Positions 1 to 8,173 are shown, numbered from the stretch's first letter. The stretch is DNA of 11,915 nt from Candidatus Caenarcanales bacterium (GCA_947489925.1 CANLFK010000061.1:1-11915), one strand, 5' to 3'. Notes: generated by a model from the sequence alone, not told the origin. Made by a program: numbers and translations.

Positions 1-1687
1 TCAGACTTTTATTAAATACTTGCGGAAATTCTCTTTCCCAATTAAAAGGATTTATTTTTCTTTGTTCGTCTTCATTCCACTTATTAAAACCAAGTTCATA
101 TTTTGCAAAATCGCTACTAATCAAAGAATTCCCGCATTTAATATTATTTTTTAAAGTAGGCAAAGCCTGTGTTTTAAATAAAGCTAATTGATTTCTTAAA
201 CTATGTTCAGTTTCTCCTTCCAAACACTTTAAACACAAACTAAGTTTAGTAACATTTATAGCTTGTTCATCAATATCTACTCCAAAAATATTATTAAGTA
301 GTATTTGTTTTTTTAATTTTATAGTTAATCTTGGTTTGCCTTCCACAAAATCAATATTATCTTTTTGCTCTTTGGGACTGGCTTTTTCATAATATTTTAA
401 ATGCCAATCCAATAAATATTCATATACACCAATTAAAAAACTACCACTTCCGCAGGCTGGATCAAGTATTTTTATTTTACTAACTTCTTCGGGGGTTTGG
501 CTTTTTATCAATTCACCAACAGTGTTTTCTACTATATAATCTACTATATATTCTGGTGTGTAATATACTCCGCCCGCTTTTCGTACTTCTGGTTTTTGTT
601 CAACTATGGCTTCATGCAAAGAACTTAAAACTACCACCGAACCCAAAAACCTTTCATAAGTAGAACCCAAAACATCAATGCTAATTGCATCAAAAATATA
701 AGGACTATTTGGATAATATAAATTCTCAATAAAATGATAAAGTACTTGGTCTTTGATATGTAGCTCTAAATCGGTTTTATCAAGTTCAAACATTTCTGAA
801 TTATACTTTTCATTCGCTTTAGCAAATAGTATTTTTAGTTCTGGATAAATTAATTCAAGGTTTTGTACTTTTGGCTTTTCCTTAATCTCAGACAAGGATT
901 CAAGGGCTTTTTCTTTTTTACTTCTATCTACTAGGTCTTGTAATTCACCATATTTTTCAATATCACGATCTTCCGCAATTCTTAAAAACACAATACGATT
1001 AATTAATTTTACTAAAGCTTTATTCAGCTCAAATTGCCCGATGGTTGGGTTTAACTTTGCAATTTCACCAGCTAATCTAATTCTTTCTTCTTCGAGAAAA
1101 TCTAAAAACTTTTTATCAACGGCTTCTTTTTCAATATTTTTAACATCTTTAACAAGCCGATTGAGTGAGCCATTTAAAACAGCCTCTCTTGATAAATTGT
1201 CCCAAAGAAAATCAAATTCTTTTAAGTAGTTTTTATAATTTAAATATTTAATTCGGTGCTTAGAAGTCTCAGCAAGCTTTTCGGGGTAATATCTACAATC
1301 ATAAATAGCAAGCTCTTCAAAGTCAGTAAGAATACTAATTTTTAATTTTGAAGACCAACCATAAGATTTAAGTTGATAAGCATGTTCCCAATTGTTTTTA
1401 AGGTCTTCATGAGCGGCTTTTGCTTCGAGGAAAAATTGTCTTTTGTCATTTAAATAAAATCCATAATCTGGTCTTTTAATTCGTCCTTCAATGCGAGTTC
1501 TATCTTCAAAAATCACTTCTCGACTTTGTTTGTTTTCAATATCCCAGCCCAAAGCCCTAAAGAAAGGTGTAATAAATTCAACTTTAATACTTTCTTCTGA
1601 ATGTGATTTATCTTTATAAAATTTTTCTTTTTCAGCAAACTTATTAATTAAAATTTCAATTTGTTGTTTTGCTAATTCTTTATTCAT
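1..1687 (-). CDS. Type IIG restriction-modification enzyme (Eco57I-like), C-terminal part beyond window
   Basis: The frame is open without a stop from ATG at 1687 to the window edge, giving the first 562 residues. The N-terminal region has a PD-(D/E)xK-type nuclease signature: P73-D74 in RPDYGF, then E88 and K90 in FFLEAKA. A helical connector follows. The methylase starts with GVYYTPEYIV near residue 373 (motif X). The SAM-binding motif DPACGSGSFL is at 409-418 and GVDIDEQA, the acidic motif II region, is near 469. Motif IV (NPPY) and the target-recognition domain would lie beyond the left edge. Such proteins cleave and N6-adenine-methylate DNA from a single polypeptide. The gene is 79 bp downstream of the helicase-methyltransferase gene on the same strand and is probably co-transcribed. 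No good Shine-Dalgarno is seen. The family call is strong; the specificity is unknown. Confidence 0.9.
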   Translation of the reverse strand, partial: MNKELAKQQIEILINKFAEKEKFYKDKSHSEESIKVEFITPFFRALGWDIENKQSREVIFEDRTRIEGRIKRPDYGFYLNDKRQFFLEAKAAHEDLKNNWEHAYQLKSYGWSSKLKISILTDFEELAIYDCRYYPEKLAETSKHRIKYLNYKNYLKEFDFLWDNLSREAVLNGSLNRLVKDVKNIEKEAVDKKFLDFLEEERIRLAGEIAKLNPTIGQFELNKALVKLINRIVFLRIAEDRDIEKYGELQDLVDRSKKEKALESLSEIKEKPKVQNLELIYPELKILFAKANEKYNSEMFELDKTDLELHIKDQVLYHFIENLYYPNSPYIFDAISIDVLGSTYERFLGSVVVLSSLHEAIVEQKPEVRKAGGVYYTPEYIVDYIVENTVGELIKSQTPEEVSKIKILDPACGSGSFLIGVYEYLLDWHLKYYEKASPKEQKDNIDFVEGKPRLTIKLKKQILLNNIFGVDIDEQAINVTKLSLCLKCLEGETEHSLRNQLALFKTQALPTLKNNIKCGNSLISSDFAKYELGFNKWNEDEQRKINPFNWEREFPQVFNKSL

Positions 1688-1743
1688 AAATTAATTTTAA
1701 ATAAAAATTAGAAATTAACGAAATAAATAACCAATTAATCTAA

Positions 1744-1757
1744 AAAGTTTTAACTTT
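1744..1757 (-). terminator. Weak AT-only hairpin between helicase and type IIG genes
   Basis: AAAGTT and AACTTT form a 6-bp stem around a 2-base loop, followed by a short T run in the minus-strand reading. It sits just after the helicase stop codon. The stem has only one G-C pair, so it would terminate weakly at best. It could be an attenuator or mRNA-end signal, or chance in AT-rich DNA. Confidence 0.22.
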
Positions 1758-1766
1758 CATTTTATT

Positions 1767-4700
1767 TTAGTTCTTAGTCGCTTTAATGAAGAAATAATCA
1801 TCAATTTCAGTTATTTCACAATTTAAAAAACCTAAACTTTTTAACTTAATTTTCAAGTCCTTTCTTTTTTCTTTGTCAAAGACATTTTTATGATCTGCAA
1901 TTATTAACTTTCCTCCAGTTTTTATCGCAAAGTAGGCCTGCAGTAAATAATCATCAATATCTTTTCCTCTCAATGACAAACTAAATATTGCTAAATCAGC
2001 CGAATTTTCCTCAACTAGACCTTTATCAATCATTGTTGCAATATTACCAGCCTTCACTTTACTTCCTTCCATGGCTACATGATCAATTTCAATTACTTCA
2101 ATATTATTAAATTCTCGTACTGAAAGCCAGTTTTCAAAAGTTTGTTTATTATCTTTCATCTCTGGTGTCGCTGGTCTATTCAACCTTTGTTCAAGTAAAT
2201 CAGTTCCGCAGCCCAAATTTAAAATAACTGGATTTTCACCTTTAAAGAACTGACTTGGTGCTTTCATCAAAAAATTAGTAATAATATCATCTAGCGGTTT
2301 TCTTCTTCCGAAAAATAATTTATTTAAATCCAAATGATATGCTTTCCAGTCTTCTTTTCCAGCTTTTGTTTGTAAAAGTTCATGGGCTTGTTCTCCAGTT
2401 AAATTTCTTAATTTTTCCGTTAATTTCCAGAAATCGGAATATTTGGTTTGTGTCTCTGACTGCTTTGTGGGTGTTTTTTGCTCTGTTTGAATTGTCTGAG
2501 TTTGTATTTGTATTTCTGAAAGTTCTTTAAAAAGCTTGCTTATTTCATCTGGTGAACATTCCTCGATTTTTGTTTGTACATAACCTAGCAAAGATTCAAA
2601 AGGCGGCATAAAATTTTCAGGTAATTCAGTTCCATTAACAATTGCTGAAATCATTATTTCTTTCTTTTCCAAGACATTATATTTCATAAGCTCATACACG
2701 GGTAAAAACTCTCCATTTTCGGCTTGAATTGTAATTGTCGGAATAATTTCTTCGGTTTCAGAAAAACCACCTTGCCTTCTTACACGACCTGAAATCTGCT
2801 GTTTCCTAGCTGGTGTCGGGGGTAAAGTTGCCCAAATTATTTTATTAGCTACTGTTTGCAAGCCATCTAAGCCTTCTGCTCCAGCCTCCGTCATAATTAA
2901 AACTTTTGCATTTTCATTTATAAATTTATCGGCTTCTTTTTCTTTTCCACTATAAACTGCTATTTCTTCTTCCTTGAATCCTTGAGCTTTTAAGGCTTTT
3001 TTCAAAGTATCAATAATGCCATCTTTAATATAATCTGTATAAATAATCGCTTTAGGAGAGTTTTCGGGCAAAGAAGATAAACATTGTTTGGCAATTAAAT
3101 CAGCTTTTGCCTCAATTAAAGCCGTTTCAATGTCAGCTGGATGTTTTGTTCTTCTTAGTTTATCAATTAAAGCAATTCTTCTTTCTTCTTTTTCGGGGTC
3201 TTCAGTTTTTGTATATTCAATATTTAAATTTGGGTTTTCCCATCCAGTCTGTATTGTGTGATTTTGTAAATTAGTTTGATTTTCAAGTCTAAGCATAAAA
3301 GCGGCTAAAGCTTGTCTGGCGGCTAAAATATTACCTATTGTTTTCGTAGCACCAATCGGAAATTTATCTCCAGTGATTGCTTGCAAAATATGTTTAACTT
3401 CTTCTGGTAATTCTATAACTGGAGTTGCGGTTGAGAAAATTGAGTTTAAATTTGGTTTTTTCTCTCTCAGTCTATTCATTAAGTTAATAATATTTGAACC
3501 AGTATTTGAATTTTCTCCAGCTTTAATATTATGTGCTTCATCAGCAATTACAGCATCAAAACCTAAACTAGTCAGATTATCAATTAAATCAGCGTTCTCA
3601 CGATTGAATTTATCATAATTAATTACCAAATAAACTTGCTTATTATTATCTTGAGCTGTTTTAATATCTTGTTTTAACTTTTCAAAGCTTCTTCTTTGGC
3701 TTACCTCTGCTAGTCTTGGATCTTTGCTGGGTGAATAAGCAATTATTTCTACTTTACTTGGGTCTAATTTATTATTTAAAACAGTAATCCATTGTCCGAC
3801 TGTTGCATTATTTGTAATTACTAAGTTCATTTTGCTCTGCAAAAGCTGTAATCCCAGCATGGCGGCATCCGTTTTACCTAAGCCAGTTCCAGAGGCATTT
3901 AAAATATGCTTGTCTTGTTTTAATCTTACAGCGGTTAAATATTGCATTAAATTGGGAGTAAATTCCAAATCAGCTCTGTAACCAATGTCTGTGAGTTTAG
4001 TATTTCTCAATTCATTTACAGCTTTAAATTCTTGCAGGAATGAAGCTCTAATATCAGAGCCAAATCTTTCTAAATTTAAAGTCTCAATCTCTGTAATAAA
4101 TAAGGCTTCTTCCTTTAGTGGTTTATTAAATAAGGTTTGCCAAAGCTCATTAATAGCGACTGATTTAATTGTTTCGGGCAATCCAGCTACTGTTTGACCA
4201 AATTGATTAGATAATTCAGCTTGCGAAAAAATTTGTTTTGGACTGACAGCTTCTAAAATGCCTTCAATTGCTGATTTGGATTGTATTTTGGCTAATTCAG
4301 CAGGGTTTGCAATCGATAATTCATCGGGTTTGCCATTGCTTTGTGCTTTGAGAGCGTTTTGTATTAATTCAATTTTAACTTCATTATCTAATTCTGGATT
4401 AAGTAATTTAGCCAAGAAATCAGCCTTCAAAGAGCTTACTAAACCAAAAATTTGTTTATCTGTTAAATTAATATCTTTATAGTTATTCTTAATTAAAACT
4501 AAAAAAATTGAATAAAGTTCAGTAGGATTAATTTTAAATAATTCCTGATTAGCGGGGTCTTGCAGAAATTCTAGTAATTGATTTATTTTGTTTTCTGGTT
4601 TATTTGGTGTTTCAAGAAAATCTCCTATTCCCTTCCACCCATCTTTTGCATAACTTATCCTTGGATTTGAAGGTAATTGTCTTGCTTTCTCAAATTGCTC

Positions 4701-5699
4701 ATTTGTTAAACTAAATTGCTTACCAGCAAATTTAAAAACAGTATTTTGTTTGAACCTGTTTATTATTTTGTAAAATTCCTCGTATTTAGTTTCTCGATCA
4801 ATGATAATCCCTTGCTTTTTAAGGTCTTGTATAAAATCTTTGGCACCCTTAAAAGAGAGAAGCTCCTTATCGCCGTTTTTAGTATTGCCTGTTTCAAGAA
4901 AATCTCCGAATCCATTCCAACCATCATCTGCATAAGTTCTGCCTGGGCTCGACGGTAATTGCTTTACTTTCTCAAATTGCTCATTTGTTAAACTAAATCG
5001 CTCACCAGCAACTTCAAAAACAGTATTTTGTTTTAATTGGTTTATTATTTTGGAAAATTCTCGATATTTGGTTTGACCATCAATAATAATTCCTTGGCTT
5101 GCAAGTTGCTTAATAAAATCTTTAGCATCTTGATAAGAAAGAAACTCCTTATTCTTGCTTGCCGTATTACCTGTTCCTAGAAAATCTCCTATTCCATTCC
5201 ACCCATCTTTTGCATAACTTATACTTGGGTTTGAAGGTAATTGTTTTGCTTTCTCAAATTGCTCATTTGTTAAGTTAATTTCTTTACCATAAAATTCAAA
5301 AACAGTATTTTGTTTTAAGTTTTTTATTATTTTGTAAAATTCCTTGTATTTAGTTTCACTATCAATGTTAATTCCTTCCCTTCCCAGTTGCTTAATAACA
5401 TCTTTTGCACTTTCAAAAGGGAGAAATTTATGCTCTTTTTGTCTAGCCATTGCAAAGCTGTATGGTATACCAAGCCTGTACATCTGTTCACGAACAAAAT
5501 CTTCTAATGCCAAACTGAGCCTTCCCAGTAAACTAGACTCTTTTTCAGCAAGTCGAGCATTTATTCCACTTACTTCATTTAGCACACTTGACGGTGTTGA
5601 TAATAAAGTCTCTTTTTCTTTAGGTGTAGAATGGACTTGTTTTGTTAATGAACTTTTGCTGGCTACTTTGGGATATAAACCAAGCTTTTGAACGATCAT
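1767..5699 (-). CDS. Integrase-repeat / SNF2-like helicase / Rrp8-like methyltransferase fusion protein
   Basis: This is a 1310-residue multidomain protein, numbered here from ATG 5699. An in-frame TTG at 5705 is also possible; neither start has a clear ribosome site. Residues 92-364 are three 94-residue repeats, each ending in a P-(S/P)NP...DGW-G-GDFL block that resembles the phage-integrase repeat unit (INT_rpt). Residues 370-575 are mostly helical and unassigned. Residues 578-980 are an SF2 helicase: GTGLGKT at 604-610 (Walker A), DEAH at 720-723, STATP at 756-760, motif V TEAGAEGLDG near 937, and motif VI Q-GRVRRQG at 968-977 with putative arginine fingers R972 and R975. A Q/T-rich linker (about 1061-1088) leads to a methyltransferase with SAM motif LGCGT at 1162-1166 and a DLAIFSLSLRG block at 1235-1245, typical of Rrp8-type enzymes. 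It heads a minus-strand block with the type IIG gene. A defence or DNA-processing role is inferred. Confidence 0.85.
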   Translation of the reverse strand: MIVQKLGLYPKVASKSSLTKQVHSTPKEKETLLSTPSSVLNEVSGINARLAEKESSLLGRLSLALEDFVREQMYRLGIPYSFAMARQKEHKFLPFESAKDVIKQLGREGINIDSETKYKEFYKIIKNLKQNTVFEFYGKEINLTNEQFEKAKQLPSNPSISYAKDGWNGIGDFLGTGNTASKNKEFLSYQDAKDFIKQLASQGIIIDGQTKYREFSKIINQLKQNTVFEVAGERFSLTNEQFEKVKQLPSSPGRTYADDGWNGFGDFLETGNTKNGDKELLSFKGAKDFIQDLKKQGIIIDRETKYEEFYKIINRFKQNTVFKFAGKQFSLTNEQFEKARQLPSNPRISYAKDGWKGIGDFLETPNKPENKINQLLEFLQDPANQELFKINPTELYSIFLVLIKNNYKDINLTDKQIFGLVSSLKADFLAKLLNPELDNEVKIELIQNALKAQSNGKPDELSIANPAELAKIQSKSAIEGILEAVSPKQIFSQAELSNQFGQTVAGLPETIKSVAINELWQTLFNKPLKEEALFITEIETLNLERFGSDIRASFLQEFKAVNELRNTKLTDIGYRADLEFTPNLMQYLTAVRLKQDKHILNASGTGLGKTDAAMLGLQLLQSKMNLVITNNATVGQWITVLNNKLDPSKVEIIAYSPSKDPRLAEVSQRRSFEKLKQDIKTAQDNNKQVYLVINYDKFNRENADLIDNLTSLGFDAVIADEAHNIKAGENSNTGSNIINLMNRLREKKPNLNSIFSTATPVIELPEEVKHILQAITGDKFPIGATKTIGNILAARQALAAFMLRLENQTNLQNHTIQTGWENPNLNIEYTKTEDPEKEERRIALIDKLRRTKHPADIETALIEAKADLIAKQCLSSLPENSPKAIIYTDYIKDGIIDTLKKALKAQGFKEEEIAVYSGKEKEADKFINENAKVLIMTEAGAEGLDGLQTVANKIIWATLPPTPARKQQISGRVRRQGGFSETEEIIPTITIQAENGEFLPVYELMKYNVLEKKEIMISAIVNGTELPENFMPPFESLLGYVQTKIEECSPDEISKLFKELSEIQIQTQTIQTEQKTPTKQSETQTKYSDFWKLTEKLRNLTGEQAHELLQTKAGKEDWKAYHLDLNKLFFGRRKPLDDIITNFLMKAPSQFFKGENPVILNLGCGTDLLEQRLNRPATPEMKDNKQTFENWLSVREFNNIEVIEIDHVAMEGSKVKAGNIATMIDKGLVEENSADLAIFSLSLRGKDIDDYLLQAYFAIKTGGKLIIADHKNVFDKEKRKDLKIKLKSLGFLNCEITEIDDYFFIKATKN
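4608..5426 (-). repeat. Three tandem 282-bp coding repeats (94 residues each)
   Basis: Units cover about 5426-5145, 5144-4863 and 4862-4608; the last is shorter. All share an FLxFxxAKDFI opening, a TKYxEF helix, KQNTVF, LTNEQFEK and a closing DGW-G-GDFL motif. The closing motif matches what I recall of the phage-integrase repeat unit, but each unit here is longer because of the NTVF...NEQFEK insert. The similarity at DNA level implies recent amplification or gene conversion, so copy number may vary between strains. A nucleic-acid-binding role is inferred. Confidence 0.8.
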
Positions 5700-5724
5700 T
5701 TGCAAAAAAAGATAGAGAATAGAA

Positions 5725-5730
5725 ATTATA
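5725..5730 (-). promoter_or_regulatory. Candidate -10 box for the helicase/type IIG block
   Basis: A perfect TATAAT on the minus strand lies about 26 nt upstream of the ATG at 5699, inside an alternating TA tract. No convincing -35 is seen at 16-18 bp. The leader would be short (about 15-20 nt). Confidence 0.35.
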
Positions 5731-5847
5731 TATATACTAACATTATTCTGTATTAATGTGAAACTTTTAAATTATTTTAAATCTTGCGAAATGCTTTTAA
5801 AATCAGCTAAACTTACTTTTTGTCTTGTTTTGTGTTAGTTAAAGATT

Positions 5848-6958
5848 ATGACTTTTATTATTGATGATTTAAAAACCTTACTCAACTCTGGTCGTGAGCG
5901 TTTCAATAGTGCGAGAGACTATCTTTGACAAAGATTCAGCTTTTTTGGAATTAAATAATTTAGAAACACAATTAAATGATCCAAATATTTGGGATTCGCC
6001 CGCTATTGCTAATGAAATCAGTCAAAAAATCAGTCATTTAAAAAAGAAAATTAATCGTTTTAAAGCTTGGGAAAATGAATTTGTTGAAGCTGAAATTGCC
6101 ATTGAATTAAATGATTTGGACTTAATTGCTGAATATATTGAAAAACTTGATGTCGTAAATTCAGAATTAGACAAATTTGAAATTGAACAATTATTGAATT
6201 CGCCTTATGATAAAGCTTCCGCTCTGATTAGTATTAATGCTGGGGCTGGAGGGACAGATGCACAAGATTGGACAGAAATGCTTTTTCGCATGTATGCTCG
6301 CTGGGCTGAAATTCATGAATATAAACTTGAATTAATTGAAAAATCCTTGGGCGAAGAAGCTGGTTTCAAATCAGTTAGTTTTAAAATAATTGGCTCTCTG
6401 GCCTTTGGATATTTGTATGCAGAAAGAGGAACTCACCGTTTAGTGCGTAAATCTCCTTTTAAATCTGGAAATGATAGTCGTCAAACTAGTTTTGCGGGGC
6501 TTGAAGTTTCGCCGATTATGGAAGATTTGGACTCACAAATACAATTAAAAGACGATGAATTAGAAATAAGCACTATGCGGTCTGGTGGAGCTGGTGGGCA
6601 AAATGTTAATAAAGTAGAAACGGCAGTACGAATTAAACATATTCCGACTGGCATTGCTGTTCGTTGCGACCAAGAAAGAAGCCAGCACCAAAATAAAGAA
6701 TTGGCTTTGCAAATCATAAAATCAAAACTTTTAGCGATTGAAATTGAAAAAAGAGAAAAAGAATTAGCCGCCATTAAAGGAAAAACTGTCATTGCTGGCT
6801 TCGGTTCAGAGCAAATTGTTAGATCCTATATATTAGACGAAGGCCGTATAAAAGACCCCGTTACCAAATTTGAAAGCCGAGATACTCAAAAAGTTTTAGA
6901 TGGAGAATTTATGCCTTTCACCGAAGCCAGACTTAAGTTTTGGGCTTTGAATTGTTAG
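5848..6958 (+). CDS. prfB: Peptide chain release factor 2, expressed by programmed +1 frameshift
   Basis: RF2 recognises UGA and UAA in the ribosomal A site and triggers peptide release. Translation begins at ATG 5848. Codon 27 is UGA (5926-5928), preceded by CUU and followed by C. A +1 slip on CUU continues with GAC at 5927 and yields a 369-residue protein, close to the 365 of E. coli. The slipped product reads smoothly from an N-terminal helix (RERFNSARDYL-DKDSAF) into a typical RF2 domain containing DPNIWD. The anticodon-like SPF tripeptide is at about 202-204, which specifies RF2 rather than RF1. The catalytic GGQ is at about 249-251 within SGGAGGQNVNKVETAVR. A GTG at 5894 would give a single frame, but its first 11 residues are out of register with the family. 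The gene is divergent from the helicase block and ends in UAG, read by RF1. Confidence 0.97.
5911..5929 (+). promoter_or_regulatory. prfB: prfB programmed frameshift site (CUU UGA C)
   Basis: The sequence GACTATCTTTGAC has the same TAT-CTT-TGA-C core as the E. coli RF2 site. When RF2 is scarce the UGA is read slowly, the ribosome slips from CUU to UUU, and full-length RF2 is made. The upstream Shine-Dalgarno-like stimulator (AGGGGG in E. coli) is replaced here by a weaker purine run, GCGAGAGA. The in-frame UGA at its expected place also shows that UGA is not reassigned in this genome. Confidence 0.93.
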
Positions 6959-6990
6959 CCAAAGAGAATAGATTTTATTTACACAAATTA

Positions 6991-7044
6991 AATTCTAATA
7001 AAGTACGAAAATCATTTTAATCATAGTTCAGGACAATTGATTTC
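6991..7044 (-). repeat. GATT-ladder repeat, copy A (short form, two rungs)
   Basis: Read on the minus strand: GAAATCAATTG, then TCCTGAACTAT (one extra C compared with copies B and C), GATT twice at 9-bp spacing, then GTACTTTA. It lies 3 bp beyond the lipoprotein stop codon. Compared with B and C it lacks two GATT rungs and the palindromic end has decayed. Confidence 0.8.
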
Positions 7045-7047
7045 TTG

Positions 7048-7560
7048 TTATTGGCATTCTTTCTGGATGTCTTTATTTTTCCATTGAATCCAATACTCTT
7101 GTAATCCCTCTGGCGTTTTCTTTAAATTACTTATTTCTAAAGAATGCCCACTCATCAAAAATTTTTGAAGCTCTTTTTTTCTACGATTCAATTCTGGTTT
7201 ATGCCCCCAGCCACCGACATGATCAAAAGAGGTAAGTGCTTCACATTTTATTCTTACTTGAGAGAACGGAATTATTAATTTATAATTTACTTTCCCACTT
7301 CCCATTCCTTCCGTCTTCATACTGATACCATTCAAATTGACTTTTCTGTACTTACCAACTTTGTATAGTTCTTTTAGCTTTTGTCCTACTTTTTCTGCCA
7401 TTTTATTAGAAAATTGATGAGCAATATCAGCACCATTTATAAACTCTCTTCCAAAATATTCTCCTTCACAAACCTCATCAGAGCAGTATATTTCACTATA
7501 TTCTGAACTTTTACAAGACAACAGAAACAATGAAAAAAATAAAACAACAAAAACTTTCAT
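7048..7560 (-). CDS. Small predicted lipoprotein of unknown function
   Basis: This 170-residue protein opens with MK, a hydrophobic stretch (VFVVLFFSLF), and a lipobox LLSC with the lipidated cysteine at residue 16. Signal peptidase II processing and membrane anchoring are therefore predicted. The mature part is soluble, has further cysteines (near 27, 32, 107 and 169), and is rich in lysine. I recognise no family. Ribosome binding is good: GAGGAG lies upstream of the ATG, supplied by the end of the lepA tail fragment. The gene starts 6 bp after that fragment's stop and ends beside ladder copy A. The DUF4275-like gene sits in the same geometry behind intact lepA. Confidence 0.75.
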   Translation of the reverse strand: MKVFVVLFFSLFLLSCKSSEYSEIYCSDEVCEGEYFGREFINGADIAHQFSNKMAEKVGQKLKELYKVGKYRKVNLNGISMKTEGMGSGKVNYKLIIPFSQVRIKCEALTSFDHVGGWGHKPELNRRKKELQKFLMSGHSLEISNLKKTPEGLQEYWIQWKNKDIQKECQ

Positions 7561-7566
7561 AAATCC

Positions 7567-7638
7567 CTACTCCTCACCAAGCTTAAGAACAGCTACAAAT
7601 GCTTCTTGCGGTACTTCGACACTACCAATTAATTTCAT
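7567..7638 (-). pseudogene. lepA: Orphan lepA 3'-end fragment (last 23 codons plus stop)
   Basis: The fragment encodes MKLIGSVEVPQEAF followed by VAVLKLGEE and a TAG stop. It aligns codon for codon with the end of the intact lepA at 9217-9291, except that it lacks the last glycine. Ten of 23 codons differ and seven of those changes are synonymous, so most divergence arose while the sequence was still part of a working lepA. Its ATG overlaps the hicA stop codon, and the lipoprotein gene follows 6 bp downstream. It may be a displaced original end or a tail brought in with an incoming cassette. It cannot make a functional EF-4. Low-level translation as a 23-residue leader for the lipoprotein gene is possible. 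Confidence 0.88.
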
Positions 7639-7841
7639 TTTAAATCCTCTTTTGTTAAACCAGCTTGTTTTAAAATACTCAAACAAGTTCCAATAGGCAA
7701 ATCCTGTTGATGCAAAGGTACTATAACTGTTTTGTTAGCTTGAATATTATAAAAAATATGATGACTTCCTTTAACTCTTTTCAATATAAAACCTCTTTCA
7801 ATAAGTATTCTAATTATTTCTTTAGGAGTATAAGTTTTCAT
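7635..7841 (-). CDS. hicA: HicA-family toxin (mRNA interferase)
   Basis: This 68-residue protein has the normal HicA length and dsRBD-like fold pattern. KGSHHIF at about 24-30 carries the catalytic histidine region, followed by a basic strand TVIVPLHQQDL and the closing helix LSILKQAGL. HicA cleaves mRNA and is neutralised by HicB. It starts 3 bp after the hicB stop without its own Shine-Dalgarno, implying translational coupling. Its stop TGA is embedded in the ATGAAATTAATTGG that begins the lepA tail fragment, so the last bases may derive from the insertion junction. The toxin looks intact. Confidence 0.92.
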   Translation of the reverse strand: MKTYTPKEIIRILIERGFILKRVKGSHHIFYNIQANKTVIVPLHQQDLPIGTCLSILKQAGLTKEDLK

Positions 7842-7844
7842 AAT

Positions 7845-8072
7845 TTAAACTGTAATTTGTAAATTATACTCAAGCATATTAATTTCTTCGGGTATTTCTT
7901 CATTTCGTGATTGTAATTCTTCAAGGTATAAAGAAATCGCCTCAGAAGCCATTTGTATACTTTCCTCAACTGTTTTACCGTAAGTAATGCAACCTTGCAA
8001 AGATGGTACTAAAACAGTATAGCCACCTTCTGGTTCTGGTCTGAGTAATATTTTATAAGTTAAATTTTTCAT
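7845..8072 (-). CDS. hicB: HicB-family antitoxin
   Basis: This 75-residue protein has the partially degraded RNase H-like HicB fold: YKILLRPEPEGGYTVLVPSLQGC, then a G-T--E-----A-EAI helix and an acidic tail. There is no C-terminal helix-turn-helix or ribbon-helix-helix domain, so it is the short form and direct operator binding is uncertain. The order is antitoxin first, then toxin. The likely promoter is the TATAAT at the end of ladder copy B, about 28 bp upstream. Confidence 0.92.
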   Translation of the reverse strand: MKNLTYKILLRPEPEGGYTVLVPSLQGCITYGKTVEESIQMASEAISLYLEELQSRNEEIPEEINMLEYNLQITV

Positions 8073-8099
8073 ATTTCTACCACTCTCTTGTTTATTTAA

Positions 8100-8105
8100 A
8101 TTATA
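8100..8105 (-). promoter_or_regulatory. Candidate -10 box for hicBA, carried on the edge of ladder copy B
   Basis: A perfect TATAAT on the minus strand sits about 28 nt upstream of hicB, within GAGTATAAT at the distal end of the repeat. The -35 region is poor (TAGTAT at 17 bp). The same TATAAT recurs at the end of copy C (8705-8710), where it would fire antisense into the DUF2442 gene. Confidence 0.45.
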
Positions 8106-8173
8106 CTCTAAAGTACATAATCATACTAATCCATTAATCATTTTAATCATGGTTCAGACAATTGATTTCATTT
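8101..8173 (-). repeat. GATT-ladder repeat, copy B (four rungs)
   Basis: Minus-strand order: AAATGAAATCAATTG, TCTGAACCAT, four GATT rungs at spacings of 9, 8 and 9 bp, then ATGTACTTTAGAGTATAA. The last part contains the near-palindrome TACTTTAGAGTA. It is nearly identical to copy C over its whole length except in the middle rungs. The inner end runs directly into a lepA-like fragment, unlike A and C, which follow accessory genes. Confidence 0.88.

Noticed and set aside
5344..5691. Plus-strand open frame of 115 codons opposite the helicase N-terminus
   Set aside because: It is antisense to a well-supported repeat-containing protein and has no recognisable motifs.
5926..5928. In-frame UGA as a sign of UGA reassignment (as in some CPR lineages)
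   Set aside because: It sits at the known RF2 frameshift position. An intact UGA-reading RF2 is encoded, and other genes here end in UGA.
5894..5929. GTG start for a single-frame RF2 of 354 residues
   Set aside because: The first 11 residues do not fit RF2, while the overlapping frame from 5848 fits exactly up to the CUU-UGA-C site.
6481..6792. Minus-strand open frame of 103 codons inside prfB
   Set aside because: It is antisense to the highly conserved RF2 catalytic region and is a codon-bias shadow.
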